DNA of 64,000 bases. Source: Staphylococcus xylosus. GTDB taxonomy: Bacteria; Bacillota; Bacilli; Staphylococcales; Staphylococcaceae. The stretch is taken from assembly GCF_002732165.1 (NCBI RefSeq), contig NZ_MRZO01000002.1:355603-419602 (forward strand), given 5' to 3'. Shown here piece after piece: positions 16,043 to 24,354 of this stretch; the stretch's first letter is position 1, and each line of letters begins with the position of its first letter. The notes under the pieces are model-generated. The model worked only from the letters and a program-made list of their open reading frames with translations, searched no databases and had not been told where the DNA came from. The position numbers and the translations under genes were made by a program.

Positions 16043-16486
16043 ATGAACATTAAAACATTATTTATTTCAGGAACGGTAGCGACATCATTATTGCTAGGAG
16101 CATGTAATAATATGAACACTAAGAAAGAAGATATGAAAGAAGAAACTAAATCCGAGACAAAAATGGATAACAAAGACATGAGTGAAAGTAAAAATATGAC
16201 AGAAGGTATGTTTAAAGGAGAAAATAAAGAAAAAGTAGAAGGTAAGGCAATGATTCATGATAATAAACTGATGTTAAAAGATTTCAAATCATCTAAAGGA
16301 CCAGATTTACATGTATATCTCACTAAAGATGGCGATATTAAAAAAGGAAAGAAAATAGATAAAGTTGATTATGATAAATCAGAGCAAACATTTGATTTAA
16401 AAGGCATAAATACCGATGAATATAACACCGTAACAATATACTGCGACAAAGCTCATGTAACCTTTGGTTCAGCAGAACTAAAATAA
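16043..16486 (+). CDS. saeP: Lipoprotein SaeP, auxiliary protein of the Sae system
   Basis: 147 residues. Lipoprotein signal with lipobox LLLGAC (Cys near residue 21), a charged Lys/Glu/Met-rich linker, then a DM13-like beta domain (MIHDNKLMLKDFKSSKGPDLHVYLT). In S. aureus SaeP with SaeQ forms a complex that stimulates the phosphatase activity of SaeS and returns the system to its resting state. Size, order and the promoter with SaeR boxes identify it. It is the first gene of saePQRS; an inverted repeat without a T-run separates it from saeQ. Confidence 0.88.
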   Translation: MNIKTLFISGTVATSLLLGACNNMNTKKEDMKEETKSETKMDNKDMSESKNMTEGMFKGENKEKVEGKAMIHDNKLMLKDFKSSKGPDLHVYLTKDGDIKKGKKIDKVDYDKSEQTFDLKGINTDEYNTVTIYCDKAHVTFGSAELK

Positions 16487-16500
16487 TAATTAATTGATTT

Positions 16501-16538
16501 GTGGATTGACTTCTAGATTATAGGTTAGGTCAATCCAC
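16501..16538 (+). other. Stable hairpin between saeP and saeQ (possible mRNA processing or attenuation site)
   Basis: GTGGATTGAC and GTCAATCCAC pair perfectly around an 18-nt loop, without a following T-run. In S. aureus the sae transcript is cut by RNase Y between saeP and saeQ. This hairpin could protect the 5' end of the shorter saeQRS mRNA. The function here is inference. Confidence 0.55.
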
Positions 16539-16567
16539 ACTATATTATCAAGGAGTGGATTAATGAG

Positions 16568-17023
16568 ATGATATCGAAAATTATATTGCTAATCATTCGA
16601 TTAGGGTCTGGTTTTTATATGCTATTTCAAGGCTATGAAAAATTAACAGGTGGTTTCGCGATAGATGGTTTAGTATCAGTAATTAAAGAAAACCAGGATT
16701 CCCCAGCTTGGTTTAAATTTTTCTTTGAAGCAGTTGTGGCGAATCATCTAGAGATATTTAAATGGATGGTGCAACTTGGAGAGATTGCTATAGGGCTTAG
16801 TTTGATTCTTGGTGTGCTTTCATATACAGCAAGCTTTTTTGGTGTTTTTATAATGTTAAATTATATTCTTGCAGATATGATTTTCACATACCCAATTCAA
16901 TTGTTTTTCTTTATAATTATATTAATGAATAAAGAGATAATAAATTCAATAAGCTTAAATCATTTTATAAAAAGAAAACAATTAAGGAATGATGAAAATG
17001 CCCCACATACTTATAGCGGATGA
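16568..17023 (+). CDS. saeQ: Membrane protein SaeQ (DoxX-like)
   Basis: 151 residues with four membrane helices of the DoxX type, starting with a short helix ([22 protein letters not shown]). Partner of SaeP in resetting SaeS. The ATG at 16568 lies 12 nt from AAGGAG. A better-spaced ATG at 16563 begins a two-codon frame (ATG AGA TGA) whose stop overlaps the saeQ start, so initiation may be coupled through that mini-frame. The 3' end overlaps the start of saeR. Confidence 0.85.
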   Translation: MISKIILLIIRLGSGFYMLFQGYEKLTGGFAIDGLVSVIKENQDSPAWFKFFFEAVVANHLEIFKWMVQLGEIAIGLSLILGVLSYTASFFGVFIMLNYILADMIFTYPIQLFFFIIILMNKEIINSISLNHFIKRKQLRNDENAPHTYSG

Positions 17024-17681
17024 TGAAAAAGATATCAGAGAAATCTGTAAAACCTACTTTGAATTTGAGGGTTATCAAGTAACCCTTGCCGAAAATGGTA
17101 AAGAAGCACTTGGGTTCTTAGATGAATCTATAGATTTAATGGTGTTAGACATTATGATGCCTGAAGTGGATGGCTATGACGTGGTCAAAGAAATGAAAGC
17201 ACAACAATTGGATATTCCATACATTTATTTAACGGCTAAAACAAGTGAGTCAGATACAATTTTTGGACTAATGTTAGGCGCGGATGATTATGTGAAAAAA
17301 CCATTTAGCCCAAGAGAACTTGTGATACGAGCGAAAAATTTATTGGATAGATTAGCAACAAAACCTAAAAAACATGAAGTTATCAGTTGTGGTGATCTTA
17401 AATTGAATAATGTGACTAAAACAGTAGAAATTAATGGTGAAGCTGTACCATTTCGCATTAAAGAGTTTGAGTTACTTTGGTATTTTATGACACATGAAGA
17501 TGAAGCTATTTCAAAAACCTCATTAATAGAAGAAGTTTGGGGATATGAATTTTACGAAGATGTTAATTCACTTAATGTTCACGTTCATCGTATTAGAGAG
17601 AAATTGGAAAATAATCGGTTTAATGAATATACAATTTCAACAGTTTGGGGACTCGGTTATAAGTTTCAAAGGAGTGTTTAA
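16998..17681 (+). CDS. saeR: Response regulator SaeR
   Basis: 227 residues. OmpR-family receiver plus winged-helix domain. The receiver shows ADDEKD, phosphoacceptor Asp (VLDIMMPE near residue 51), TAKTSESDT and KKPFSPREL. The DNA-binding half contains [10 protein letters not shown] and [12 protein letters not shown], nearly identical to S. aureus SaeR. SaeR controls secreted proteins and adhesins and its own operon. The start at 16998 is picked because AAGGA lies 9 nt upstream; ATGs at 16989 and 16992 are too close to it. It overlaps saeQ and abuts saeS. The target box GTTAA-N6-GTTAA is present upstream. Confidence 0.93.
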   Translation: MPHILIADDEKDIREICKTYFEFEGYQVTLAENGKEALGFLDESIDLMVLDIMMPEVDGYDVVKEMKAQQLDIPYIYLTAKTSESDTIFGLMLGADDYVKKPFSPRELVIRAKNLLDRLATKPKKHEVISCGDLKLNNVTKTVEINGEAVPFRIKEFELLWYFMTHEDEAISKTSLIEEVWGYEFYEDVNSLNVHVHRIREKLENNRFNEYTISTVWGLGYKFQRSV

Positions 17682-18719
17682 ATGACAATTCGTAAACAAT
17701 TAATTTATTCATTTATGGGGTCATTATTTATAACGACACTTTTGGTTTTTATATTATACAAATTAATGTGGTTCGATGTTCATCAAACTATATTACTTAC
17801 ACTTTGCTCTTTTGTATCAAGCATGATGACGATGGCTATAGCGATATTCTTCTCTGTCCCAACGATTCATAAAATTGAGAGATTAAATGATTGTACTGAC
17901 CAAATTGCCAAAGGGAATTATAAAGTAGAGGATTTAAATATACAATCACCGAAAGAATTAAAAGAATTAAGTGATGCCTTTAACCAAATGACTATAAGAA
18001 TCGACAACCAAATGACTCAAATTAAAGCAGAACAAGATGAAAAATTAGCTATGGTTCAGAATTTAGCGCATGATCTAAAAACACCGTTAGCTAGTATTAA
18101 GTCATATTCAGAAGGACTTAATGATGGCATGATTCATACTGAATTAGCTAAGCAAGACGCTTATCAAGTACTTATTAGACAAGCAGACCGTTTAAATCAA
18201 ATGTTTGATGACTTAACAGATGTCATGTCTGTAAATAATAAACGCTCTAATACGCGCATAAATATTGATCAATTATTGATGCCTATTTTGGAGTCATATC
18301 AACAATGTTTGAAAAAAGACAAGAGACAATTAGAAGTTAATATACCACCTAATATAAAGTCTTTCTACCAAGATAAGATTGCATTGGAACGCATTGTTAC
18401 GAACTTTATAGATAACGCATTGAAATTTTCAGATACTGATAAAGTAGTGGCAATTACTGTATTTGAGCATGAAGGTAACATGTTAGGCATTTCAGTGAAA
18501 GATGAAGGTATAGGTATAAAGCAACAACATTTAAGATATATTTTTGATAGAACTTATAGAGTAGATAACTCAAGAAATAAAAAAACTGGAGGGTCTGGAT
18601 TAGGGTTGTATATTGCATCGACGTTAGCCAAACAAATAGGTGGTGAAATTTCTGTTGATAGTACATTTGGACAAGGTACGACAATGACAGTATATTTCCC
18701 GAGAAATTTAACAGTTTAA
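17682..18719 (+). CDS. saeS: Sensor histidine kinase SaeS
   Basis: 345 residues. Two N-terminal membrane helices joined by a very short outside loop (MWFDVHQ), the intramembrane-sensing layout of SaeS. A HAMP-like linker follows, then HisKA (NLAHDLKTPLASIKSYSEG), N box (NFIDNALKF), G1 (VKDEGIGI) and G2 (GGSGLGLYIA). SaeS phosphorylates SaeR and responds to host defence peptides in S. aureus; the cue in this species is unknown. It begins directly after the saeR stop, with AAAGGAG within the end of saeR. Last gene of the operon. Confidence 0.93.
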   Translation: MTIRKQLIYSFMGSLFITTLLVFILYKLMWFDVHQTILLTLCSFVSSMMTMAIAIFFSVPTIHKIERLNDCTDQIAKGNYKVEDLNIQSPKELKELSDAFNQMTIRIDNQMTQIKAEQDEKLAMVQNLAHDLKTPLASIKSYSEGLNDGMIHTELAKQDAYQVLIRQADRLNQMFDDLTDVMSVNNKRSNTRINIDQLLMPILESYQQCLKKDKRQLEVNIPPNIKSFYQDKIALERIVTNFIDNALKFSDTDKVVAITVFEHEGNMLGISVKDEGIGIKQQHLRYIFDRTYRVDNSRNKKTGGSGLGLYIASTLAKQIGGEISVDSTFGQGTTMTVYFPRNLTV

Positions 18720-18838
18720 TTCATATGATTATTGTATAAAGGTATGTTGTTTGGATAATCCAAATTAATGTACCTTTTATTACGTTTGTTCAAATATAAG
18801 TCAATAATTAGCAGTAAAAGAGTGAAGTTTTCGCACTT

Positions 18839-18855
18839 ATTACATTAATGTTACA
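18839..18855 (-). promoter_or_regulatory. Distal WalR box of the first sceD gene
   Basis: Minus strand reads TGTAAC-ATTAA-TGTAAT, fitting the WalR consensus TGTWAH-N5-TGTWAH. Confidence 0.7.
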
Positions 18856-18938
18856 AAGACACAAATTGGTAGATAAACTATAGGAACTTTCATGACAGTT
18901 TTCAAAAAGGATTTTGTAATAAAAATAACTAGATTGTA

Positions 18939-18955
18939 TGTAATTGGGATGTAAA
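18939..18955 (+). promoter_or_regulatory. Proximal WalR box of the first sceD gene
   Basis: TGTAAT-TGGGA-TGTAAA, an exact WalR consensus, 100 bp from the distal box. Confidence 0.75.
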
Positions 18956-19125
18956 AAAGAGGTCGTTTATTTTAATTTCATTGTAACCTACAAGAGTTTT
19001 ATGGATGTTATAGTACTATTTGTGAATTAATTGAAGCAGTAAATTATCTCTGTGTTAGATAATTGAAATTCAATAACAATTTTAAAAATAAAAACGAAAA
19101 TTATCTTCTGGGAGGATTATTAATA

Positions 19126-19827
19126 ATGAAAAAAACAGTAGTAGCATCAACATTAGCAGTAGGATTAGGTGTAACAGGATTAGCAGCAGGAAATTCAGCA
19201 GACGCTTCAGAGCAAGGTGTAGATAAAGCACAATTAGCTCAACAAGCACAAACTAATCCAGAATCATTAAACGAAGCGCCAGTACAAGAAGGTGCTTATA
19301 ACATTAACTTTAATTATAATAATTTAGACTATAGCTTCCAATCAGACGGCCAATATTGGACTTGGAGCTATGGACAAGGTAATGCTTCAGCAGAGCAACC
19401 AGCACAAGCTGAGCAACCAACTCAACAAACTCAACCACAACAAACAGAGCAAGCATCAACTGAGCAACCAGCTCAACAAGCTGCTCCACAAACTGAGCAA
19501 ACTCAGCAACCAAAACAAGAAACAACTGAACAAGCTTCAACTACTTCAAATGAATCAAGCTCAAGTGAAGCTTCAGAAGGTTCATCAGTAAATGTTAACT
19601 CTCATTTACAAGCAATCGCGCAACGTGAATCAGGCGGCGACTTAAAAGCTGTTAACCCATCATCAGGTGCAGCAGGTAAATATCAATTCTTACAAAGCAC
19701 ATGGGATTCAGTAGCACCATCTCAATATAAAGGTGTATCTCCAACAGAAGCGCCTGAATCAGTACAAGATGCTGCAGCAGTTAAACTTTATAACGAAGTA
19801 GGCCCTTCACAATGGGTAACTGCATAA
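19126..19827 (+). CDS. sceD: Secreted lytic transglycosylase SceD, copy 1
   Basis: 233 residues. Signal peptide ([20 protein letters not shown], cleavage after ASADA-like NSADA), a short N-terminal domain with [15 protein letters not shown], a long Gln/Ser/Thr-rich spacer (about 95-155) and a C-terminal transglycosylase domain: QRESGGD with the catalytic Glu, [18 protein letters not shown] and the terminal PSQWVTA. SceD-type enzymes cleave peptidoglycan and help cell separation and growth in salt. Start 19126 lies behind GGGAGG. A tandem paralogue follows 0.6 kb on. WalR boxes predict control by the cell-wall regulator WalKR. Confidence 0.93.
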   Translation: MKKTVVASTLAVGLGVTGLAAGNSADASEQGVDKAQLAQQAQTNPESLNEAPVQEGAYNINFNYNNLDYSFQSDGQYWTWSYGQGNASAEQPAQAEQPTQQTQPQQTEQASTEQPAQQAAPQTEQTQQPKQETTEQASTTSNESSSSEASEGSSVNVNSHLQAIAQRESGGDLKAVNPSSGAAGKYQFLQSTWDSVAPSQYKGVSPTEAPESVQDAAAVKLYNEVGPSQWVTA

Positions 19828-19863
19828 TATAATAGAAGTTCAAATTTTAATTATATGAATTTT

Positions 19864-19904
19864 AAGAGGCTAGGACATTAATAAATGTTCTAGCCTCTTA
19901 TTTG
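19864..19904 (+). terminator. Terminator of sceD copy 1
   Basis: AAGAGGCTAGGACATT pairs with its complement around a short loop, followed by ATTTGTTT. Confidence 0.85.
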
Positions 19905-20166
19905 TTTATGCTTAATTCTTTTATGTGAAGTTAGTAAGTCATCTAATATTAATATAATTTAGGTTGTTCGAAATAAGATGATTCTTTATGGAAAATTGTT
20001 TTCATTTGGAGATTGGAAATTAGATAAAGGTATAATTTGTTAGGTAGTCATATATAAATATAATTTTGTAATAGCTTAAATGGAATATTTTAGCTATTGA
20101 TGTATTCTAGGTTACTCTTTTAAATGTGTGAAAAATAAGAGCAATGTAGGTATTATTTTCACACTA

Positions 20167-20183
20167 ATTACAAGCATGTTACA
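20167..20183 (-). promoter_or_regulatory. Distal WalR box of the second sceD gene
   Basis: Minus strand reads TGTAAC-ATGCT-TGTAAT, a full consensus match. Confidence 0.7.
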
Positions 20184-20266
20184 TAACCAAAAAAGTGTAT
20201 AAATACACTTTTGCCTTTGTGAAAGTTTTTAAGTAGTCATATACGTATGTTTATCGTACTTTTTAA

Positions 20267-20283
20267 CGTAATGAGGACGTAAA
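20267..20283 (+). promoter_or_regulatory. Degenerate proximal WalR box of the second sceD gene
   Basis: CGTAAT-GAGGA-CGTAAA: same place and spacing as the intact box of copy 1, but the first T of both half-sites is C. It lies 100 bp from its distal box, as in copy 1. Confidence 0.5.
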
Positions 20284-20448
20284 AAATCGATTGTTTTTTT
20301 AACTTGGCTGTAACCTACACGCTTTTTATGGGTGTTATAGTAGTAATTACAAATTAGTTGTAAAAAGTAAACATTTTCGATTGTTGGAATTGCAATCTAA
20401 TTTTTAAATCAAAAATATAGAAATTATCTCTTAGGAGGATTATTAATA

Positions 20449-21177
20449 ATGAAAAAAACAGTAATTGCATCAACATTAGCAGTAGGATTAGGTGTAACAG
20501 GATTAGCAGCAGGAAATTCAGCGGATGCATCAGAACAAAATATTGATCAAGCAAATTTAGCACAACAAGCTCAAAATAACCCAGAACAATTAAATGAATC
20601 AGCATTACATGATGGTTCATATAACTATAGCTTTAATCAAGACGGAGTAAACTACAACTTTACTTCAGATGGCGAAAACTTTAGCTGGAGCTATGGTGAA
20701 GGATCAGGAGAAGGTTCAACTAGCTCATCAGCACAAAATACAGATAATAGTGGACAACAAAGTGAACAAGGAGCACAAACAGAACAAGCTCCAAGTGAAC
20801 AATCTTCACAAGCACAACAATCAACTCAACAAAGTGCACCACAACAAGAGTCAGCTCAACAACCACAACAAGAAACAGCTACTCAATCTTCAGCTACTTC
20901 AAATGAATCAAGCTCAAGTGAAGCTTCAGAAGGTTCATCAGGTGTAAATGCACACTTACAACAAATTGCACAACGTGAATCAGGTGGCGATATTCATGCT
21001 ACAAACCCATCATCAGGTGCTTCAGGTAAGTTCCAATTCTTACAAAGTACATGGGATTCAGTAGCACCAGCTCAATATCAAGGTCAACCAGCTGGTAATG
21101 CACCAGAAGCAGTACAAGACGCTGCAGCTCAAAAATTATATGATGAAGTTGGCCCTTCACAATGGGTAACTGCATAA
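20449..21177 (+). CDS. sceD2: Secreted lytic transglycosylase SceD, copy 2
   Basis: 242 residues with the same plan as copy 1: near-identical signal peptide, an N-domain (YNFTSDGENFSWSYG), a Ser/Gln-rich spacer and the C-terminal QRESGGD catalytic region ending PSQWVTA. The first 60 bases and the catalytic region are very similar to copy 1, while the spacer and N-domain have drifted. This points to an old tandem duplication with purifying selection on the enzyme part. The ATG follows TAGGAGG. The variant proximal WalR box suggests that expression of the two copies differs. The symbol is descriptive only. Confidence 0.92.
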   Translation: MKKTVIASTLAVGLGVTGLAAGNSADASEQNIDQANLAQQAQNNPEQLNESALHDGSYNYSFNQDGVNYNFTSDGENFSWSYGEGSGEGSTSSSAQNTDNSGQQSEQGAQTEQAPSEQSSQAQQSTQQSAPQQESAQQPQQETATQSSATSNESSSSEASEGSSGVNAHLQQIAQRESGGDIHATNPSSGASGKFQFLQSTWDSVAPAQYQGQPAGNAPEAVQDAAAQKLYDEVGPSQWVTA

Positions 21178-21221
21178 TATAGATATTCAGTATCAAAAAT
21201 AGCATAAACTTTAATTATAAG

Positions 21222-21262
21222 ATAACGGTTGGGGCACACAAATGTCTCAGCCGTTATTTTTT
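21222..21262 (+). terminator. Terminator of sceD copy 2
   Basis: AACGGTTGGGGCA and TGTCTCAGCCGTT pair, followed by ATTTTTTATTTT. Confidence 0.85.
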
Positions 21263-21388
21263 ATTTTCTTTAAACTCAATAAATTATCGATTTAAATATG
21301 GGTATACATAAAATAATACGACTCGTAACTTTTAATGAAATTTGTAAGCGAAAAATAAATTTGTAGCATTTAGATAGGGGTAATTATT

Positions 21389-21967
21389 ATGAGAAAACTT
21401 GTAGTGTTTTTGCACAGTTCTTTGGATGGTTTTGTTGAAGGCCCTCAAGGCGCTATGGATATTGGATGGATTACTTATAATCATGAATTAGAAGGTTTTG
21501 CTAATGAAGTGTTACAAACGGCAGACACAATTGTTTGGGGCCGCAAAACATATGAAATGATGTATGATTATTGGCCAACAGTACCATCAAATGAAAATGC
21601 TTCTGAGCATGAACTTAACCACGCGAAATGGATTGAAAATGTTGAAAAAGTTATATTTTCAAAAGCTTTGAATAGTGTCGATTGGCATAATTCACGATTA
21701 GTTAAAAAGAATGTTAAAGATGAAATCATTCTTATGAAGCAACAAGAAGGTAAAGATATTGTAGTATTGGGAAGCCCTCGGTTCGCACATTATTTGATGC
21801 AATTAGATGTAGTGGATGAATATAAAATTACTGTTTCGCCTATACTGATTGGTAAAGGGTTGCCATTATTTCAAAATATACACGAACAAGTAGATTTAAA
21901 ATTAATTGATAGCCAAACGTTTGAATCGGGTGCTTTAGGACTTATTTATCAAAAAAATAAAGAGTAA
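21389..21967 (+). CDS. Dihydrofolate-reductase-fold protein (RibD C-terminal domain type)
   Basis: 192 residues. RibD_C/YyaP family: LVVFLHSSLDGFVEG at the N-terminus, TIVWGRKTYEMM (NADPH-site pattern like DHFR), and DIVVLGSPRFAHYLMQ with VSPILIGKGLPLF near the C-terminus. Enzymes of this group reduce pteridine- or riboflavin-precursor-like compounds, but most are uncharacterised and this one is not the folate DHFR. Single gene with ribosome site GGGG and its own terminator (21976-22003). Confidence 0.8.
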   Translation: MRKLVVFLHSSLDGFVEGPQGAMDIGWITYNHELEGFANEVLQTADTIVWGRKTYEMMYDYWPTVPSNENASEHELNHAKWIENVEKVIFSKALNSVDWHNSRLVKKNVKDEIILMKQQEGKDIVVLGSPRFAHYLMQLDVVDEYKITVSPILIGKGLPLFQNIHEQVDLKLIDSQTFESGALGLIYQKNKE

Positions 21968-21975
21968 ACAGAAAG

Positions 21976-22003
21976 TAGAGGTTGGCTAAGTTACCGACCT
22001 CTA
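21976..22003 (+). terminator. Terminator after the DHFR-fold gene
   Basis: TAGAGGTTGG and CCGACCTCTA pair, followed by TTTTTTG. It overlaps the stop of the small VOC remnant on the other strand. Confidence 0.75.
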
Positions 22004-22096
22004 TTTTTTGAACAGTACTTTAACATCAATCGTTGTGAAAGCTTTTTCTGCTTCGGTATCAAACCATAAATGTGGCACAATTTTTTGGTGAGTCAT
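22001..22096 (-). pseudogene. Remnant of a PhnB-type VOC protein
   Basis: On the minus strand an ATG at 22096 opens a 31-codon frame starting MTHQKIVPHLWFDTEAEKAF. This is the strongly conserved opening of PhnB/3-demethylubiquinone-methyltransferase-like VOC proteins (usually about 130-150 residues). After that it reads TTIDVKVLFKK and stops inside the neighbouring terminator. The rest of the gene is missing, so this is a decayed fragment. Confidence 0.6.
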
Positions 22097-22189
22097 AGCT
22101 TCATCTTCCATTTTTAATTGAATACATATTATATACCCGTTTTAAATAGATTGAAGAAATAATGATGGAATAATTAATTTATAACAGAA

Positions 22190-22220
22190 AAAAGCTGAGA
22201 CATTTGTATGTCCCAGCTCT
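22190..22220 (-). terminator. Terminator of trhO
   Basis: AGCTGGGACAT and ATGTCTCAGCT pair on the minus strand, followed by TTTTTT. Confidence 0.85.
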
Positions 22221-22310
22221 AAATATACTTTTAGAAACATCGATTAAGTTGAAGTACATTTATAGTTAGTCTGTCAGTTCAATCGATATTTAATATGTGC
22301 TTAACACAGT

Positions 22311-23264
22311 TTATTGATTTACTAGTTCTTTGAAATTTTCTAAGCGATTAGCTTTTTCTTCTTCACTAATGTCATGTTTTTTAACGTAGCGATTATTTTC
22401 ATGAGCTGCACATTCGTGAGAGCAAGCACCTAAATAACGTGCTTCATTTTCTTCTGATACTAGAATTTGTTTATTACACTCAGGATTACTACAGTTGATA
22501 TAACGTTCACAAGGCGTACCATCAAACCACTCTTTACCTACAACTGTCTTATCTACATGGTTCACTTCTACGCTGATACGTTCATCAAAAACATACATTT
22601 TACCGTCCCAGAATTCACCTTTTGTTTCTGGATCTTTACCGTAAGTAGCTATGCCACCTTCAAGTTGACTCACATTTTCGAAGCCTTCTTTTAATAAATA
22701 ACCTGAGAATTTTTCGCAACGTATACCGCCAGTACAGTAAGTTACAATTTTTTTATCCATAAATTGATCTTTGTTTTCTTTTATCCAGTCAGGTAAATCT
22801 CTGAATCTTGTAATATCAGGACGAACTGCGCCACGGAAATGACCAAGGTCATATTCATAATCGTTTCTCGCATCGATAACGATTGTATCGTCGTCTAGTA
22901 ATGCTTCTCTAAATTCTTTTGGAGATAAGTAGTTACCAGTTAATTCTCTAGGATTTACGTCGTCTTCAAGGTCTAAAGCTACGATTTCTTTTCTTGGGCG
23001 AACGTGCATTTTCTTGAAAGCATGTCCTTCAGCTTCATCAACTTTAAAAGTGATATCTTGAAATCTTTCATCAGCTTTTAATGCAGCCATATATTTATCG
23101 GTAGCTTCAATCGTACCAGAGACTGTACCATTAATGCCTTCTGTCGATACTAAAATACGACCTTTAAGATCTAATTCTTTACAAAAGTCTAAATGTTCTG
23201 TGGCAAAAGTTTCGGGGTCTTCAATAGTTGTATAGTTATAATATAATAATACTCTGTAATCCAT
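22311..23264 (-). CDS. trhO: tRNA uridine(34) hydroxylase TrhO (YceA family, rhodanese domain)
   Basis: 317 residues. An N-terminal acylphosphatase-like part ([16 protein letters not shown]) is followed by a rhodanese domain with active-site loop [12 protein letters not shown], and a C-terminal Cys/His cluster ([24 protein letters not shown]). TrhO uses oxygen to make 5-hydroxyuridine at the wobble position of tRNA. The start at 23264 follows GAGGAG, giving the family opening [12 protein letters not shown]; an upstream in-frame extension lacks a ribosome site. Monocistronic, with a terminator downstream. Confidence 0.93.
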   Translation of the reverse strand: MDYRVLLYYNYTTIEDPETFATEHLDFCKELDLKGRILVSTEGINGTVSGTIEATDKYMAALKADERFQDITFKVDEAEGHAFKKMHVRPRKEIVALDLEDDVNPRELTGNYLSPKEFREALLDDDTIVIDARNDYEYDLGHFRGAVRPDITRFRDLPDWIKENKDQFMDKKIVTYCTGGIRCEKFSGYLLKEGFENVSQLEGGIATYGKDPETKGEFWDGKMYVFDERISVEVNHVDKTVVGKEWFDGTPCERYINCSNPECNKQILVSEENEARYLGACSHECAAHENNRYVKKHDISEEEKANRLENFKELVNQ

Positions 23265-23691
23265 AATTCTATTCTCCTCTAATTGATTTTTATAGTTATT
23301 CATTTATATTAATGTTGGGTTATAGTGGTTCGCGTAAAAAGTATACATCACGTTATATTTAATATAAGAACAGTTTATACTTTGGATAAAAGCACAAAAT
23401 TCTCCTTATTACATTGTAACAAAAAAGGGATAATATTCAATTTATAAATTTGGCTAAATTCAATATTTTAATTAAACGATTAATAGAGCGATATAATTAT
23501 TCGATGGGAAATATGTTAAATACAAATATTGGTAGAAATTATTTACTCTGCTACTACTATTTTTAAATTGCCTAATATGAATTAATTTCATTTTTCGTAA
23601 AAGATGAGTTTACTATAAATAGAAGTTATTGAGATATCCTGCGGGAATTACTATACTTTATTAAATATAAGAAGCAATAGGAGTGATAATA
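23265..23691. other. trhO-msrA intergenic region
   Basis: About 427 bp between divergent genes. It must hold both promoters, but I cannot assign them confidently. It is AT-rich with no convincing operator, open frame or stable hairpin. Confidence 0.4.
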
Positions 23692-24162
23692 ATGGAAACA
23701 GTTTATTTAGCAGGCGGGTGTTTATGGGGTGTGCAAGCCTTCGTCAAAACACTTCCTGGTGTGATTAATACTGAGGCGGGCAGAGCTAATGGTATTTCGA
23801 ATACTTTAGAGGGCGAATATGATGGTTATGTGGAAGTTGTTAAGACAGACTTTGATCCTAAAAAGGTGACAATAACAAAGTTGATGGGGTATTTATTTGA
23901 AATTATTGATCCATACAGTGTAAATCAACAAGGGGAAGATATTGGTTTGAAATATAGAACTGGTTTATATAGTGAAAACCCTGAACATTTGAAAGAAGCT
24001 CAATCTTTTATAGATTTATATGAAAATCATCACCTTATTGCAACGGAAGTGTTACCTTTAACAAATTATGTTAAAAGTGCGAGAGAGCATCAAGACCGAT
24101 TATCCAAATTTCCAAATGATTATTGTCATATACCTAAAAAGCTTGTTGAAAAATATAAATAA
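23692..24162 (+). CDS. msrA: Peptide methionine sulfoxide reductase MsrA
   Basis: 156 residues. The active-site motif is GGCLWGVQAFV (GCFWG in most MsrA, here with Leu for Phe). Downstream come the YDGYVEVV region and AREHQDRL. MsrA repairs the S-epimer of oxidised methionine. Start at 23692 has AGGAG 8 nt upstream; the frame is open a few codons further through a GTG. It is shorter than classical MsrA (about 170-210). The C-terminal resolving cysteine is not the usual one; a single Cys remains at DYCHIPKK. Staphylococci carry several msrA genes and this is one of the divergent type. Confidence 0.87.
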   Translation: METVYLAGGCLWGVQAFVKTLPGVINTEAGRANGISNTLEGEYDGYVEVVKTDFDPKKVTITKLMGYLFEIIDPYSVNQQGEDIGLKYRTGLYSENPEHLKEAQSFIDLYENHHLIATEVLPLTNYVKSAREHQDRLSKFPNDYCHIPKKLVEKYK

Positions 24163-24296
24163 TTGAGTAGTTATCAAGATCACTTTTAGTGACTTAAGTG
24201 GCAATATTACTGCATGTGGAGTTTATTTAATCTATCTATATAAAAAAGTTGCACAATTATAATTTTTTATAGCGAATGATTCAGAGAATAAATTAG

Positions 24297-24316
24297 ACGT
24301 ATGCTATAATATACGT
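24297..24316 (+). promoter_or_regulatory. Palindrome over the araR promoter
   Basis: ACGTAT and ATACGT flank an 8-bp centre that includes a TATAAT -10 box, 40 bp before the araR ATG. It may be an autoregulatory site. It does not match the AraR boxes before araB well. Confidence 0.4.
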
Positions 24317-24354
24317 TATTACTAAATATTGGTGCGATTAGGAGATTTTCAATT

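Larger units (their letters stand above)
18720..19125 (+). promoter_or_regulatory. Upstream region of the first sceD gene
   Basis: 406 bp without a gene. It holds two WalR-type boxes (18839-18855 on the minus strand and 18939-18955 on the plus strand) and a region near 18981-19017 (CATTGTAACC to TTATAGTAC) conserved with the second copy, probably the promoter. A 5'UTR of roughly 100 nt precedes GGGAGG and the ATG. Confidence 0.6.
19905..20448 (+). promoter_or_regulatory. Upstream region of the second sceD gene
   Basis: No gene. Distal WalR box 20167-20183 (minus), variant proximal box 20267-20283, then a block (GCTGTAACCTACACGC to GTTATAGTAG) parallel to the region before copy 1. The control region was evidently duplicated with the gene. 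The first part (19905-20100) shows nothing. Confidence 0.55.
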
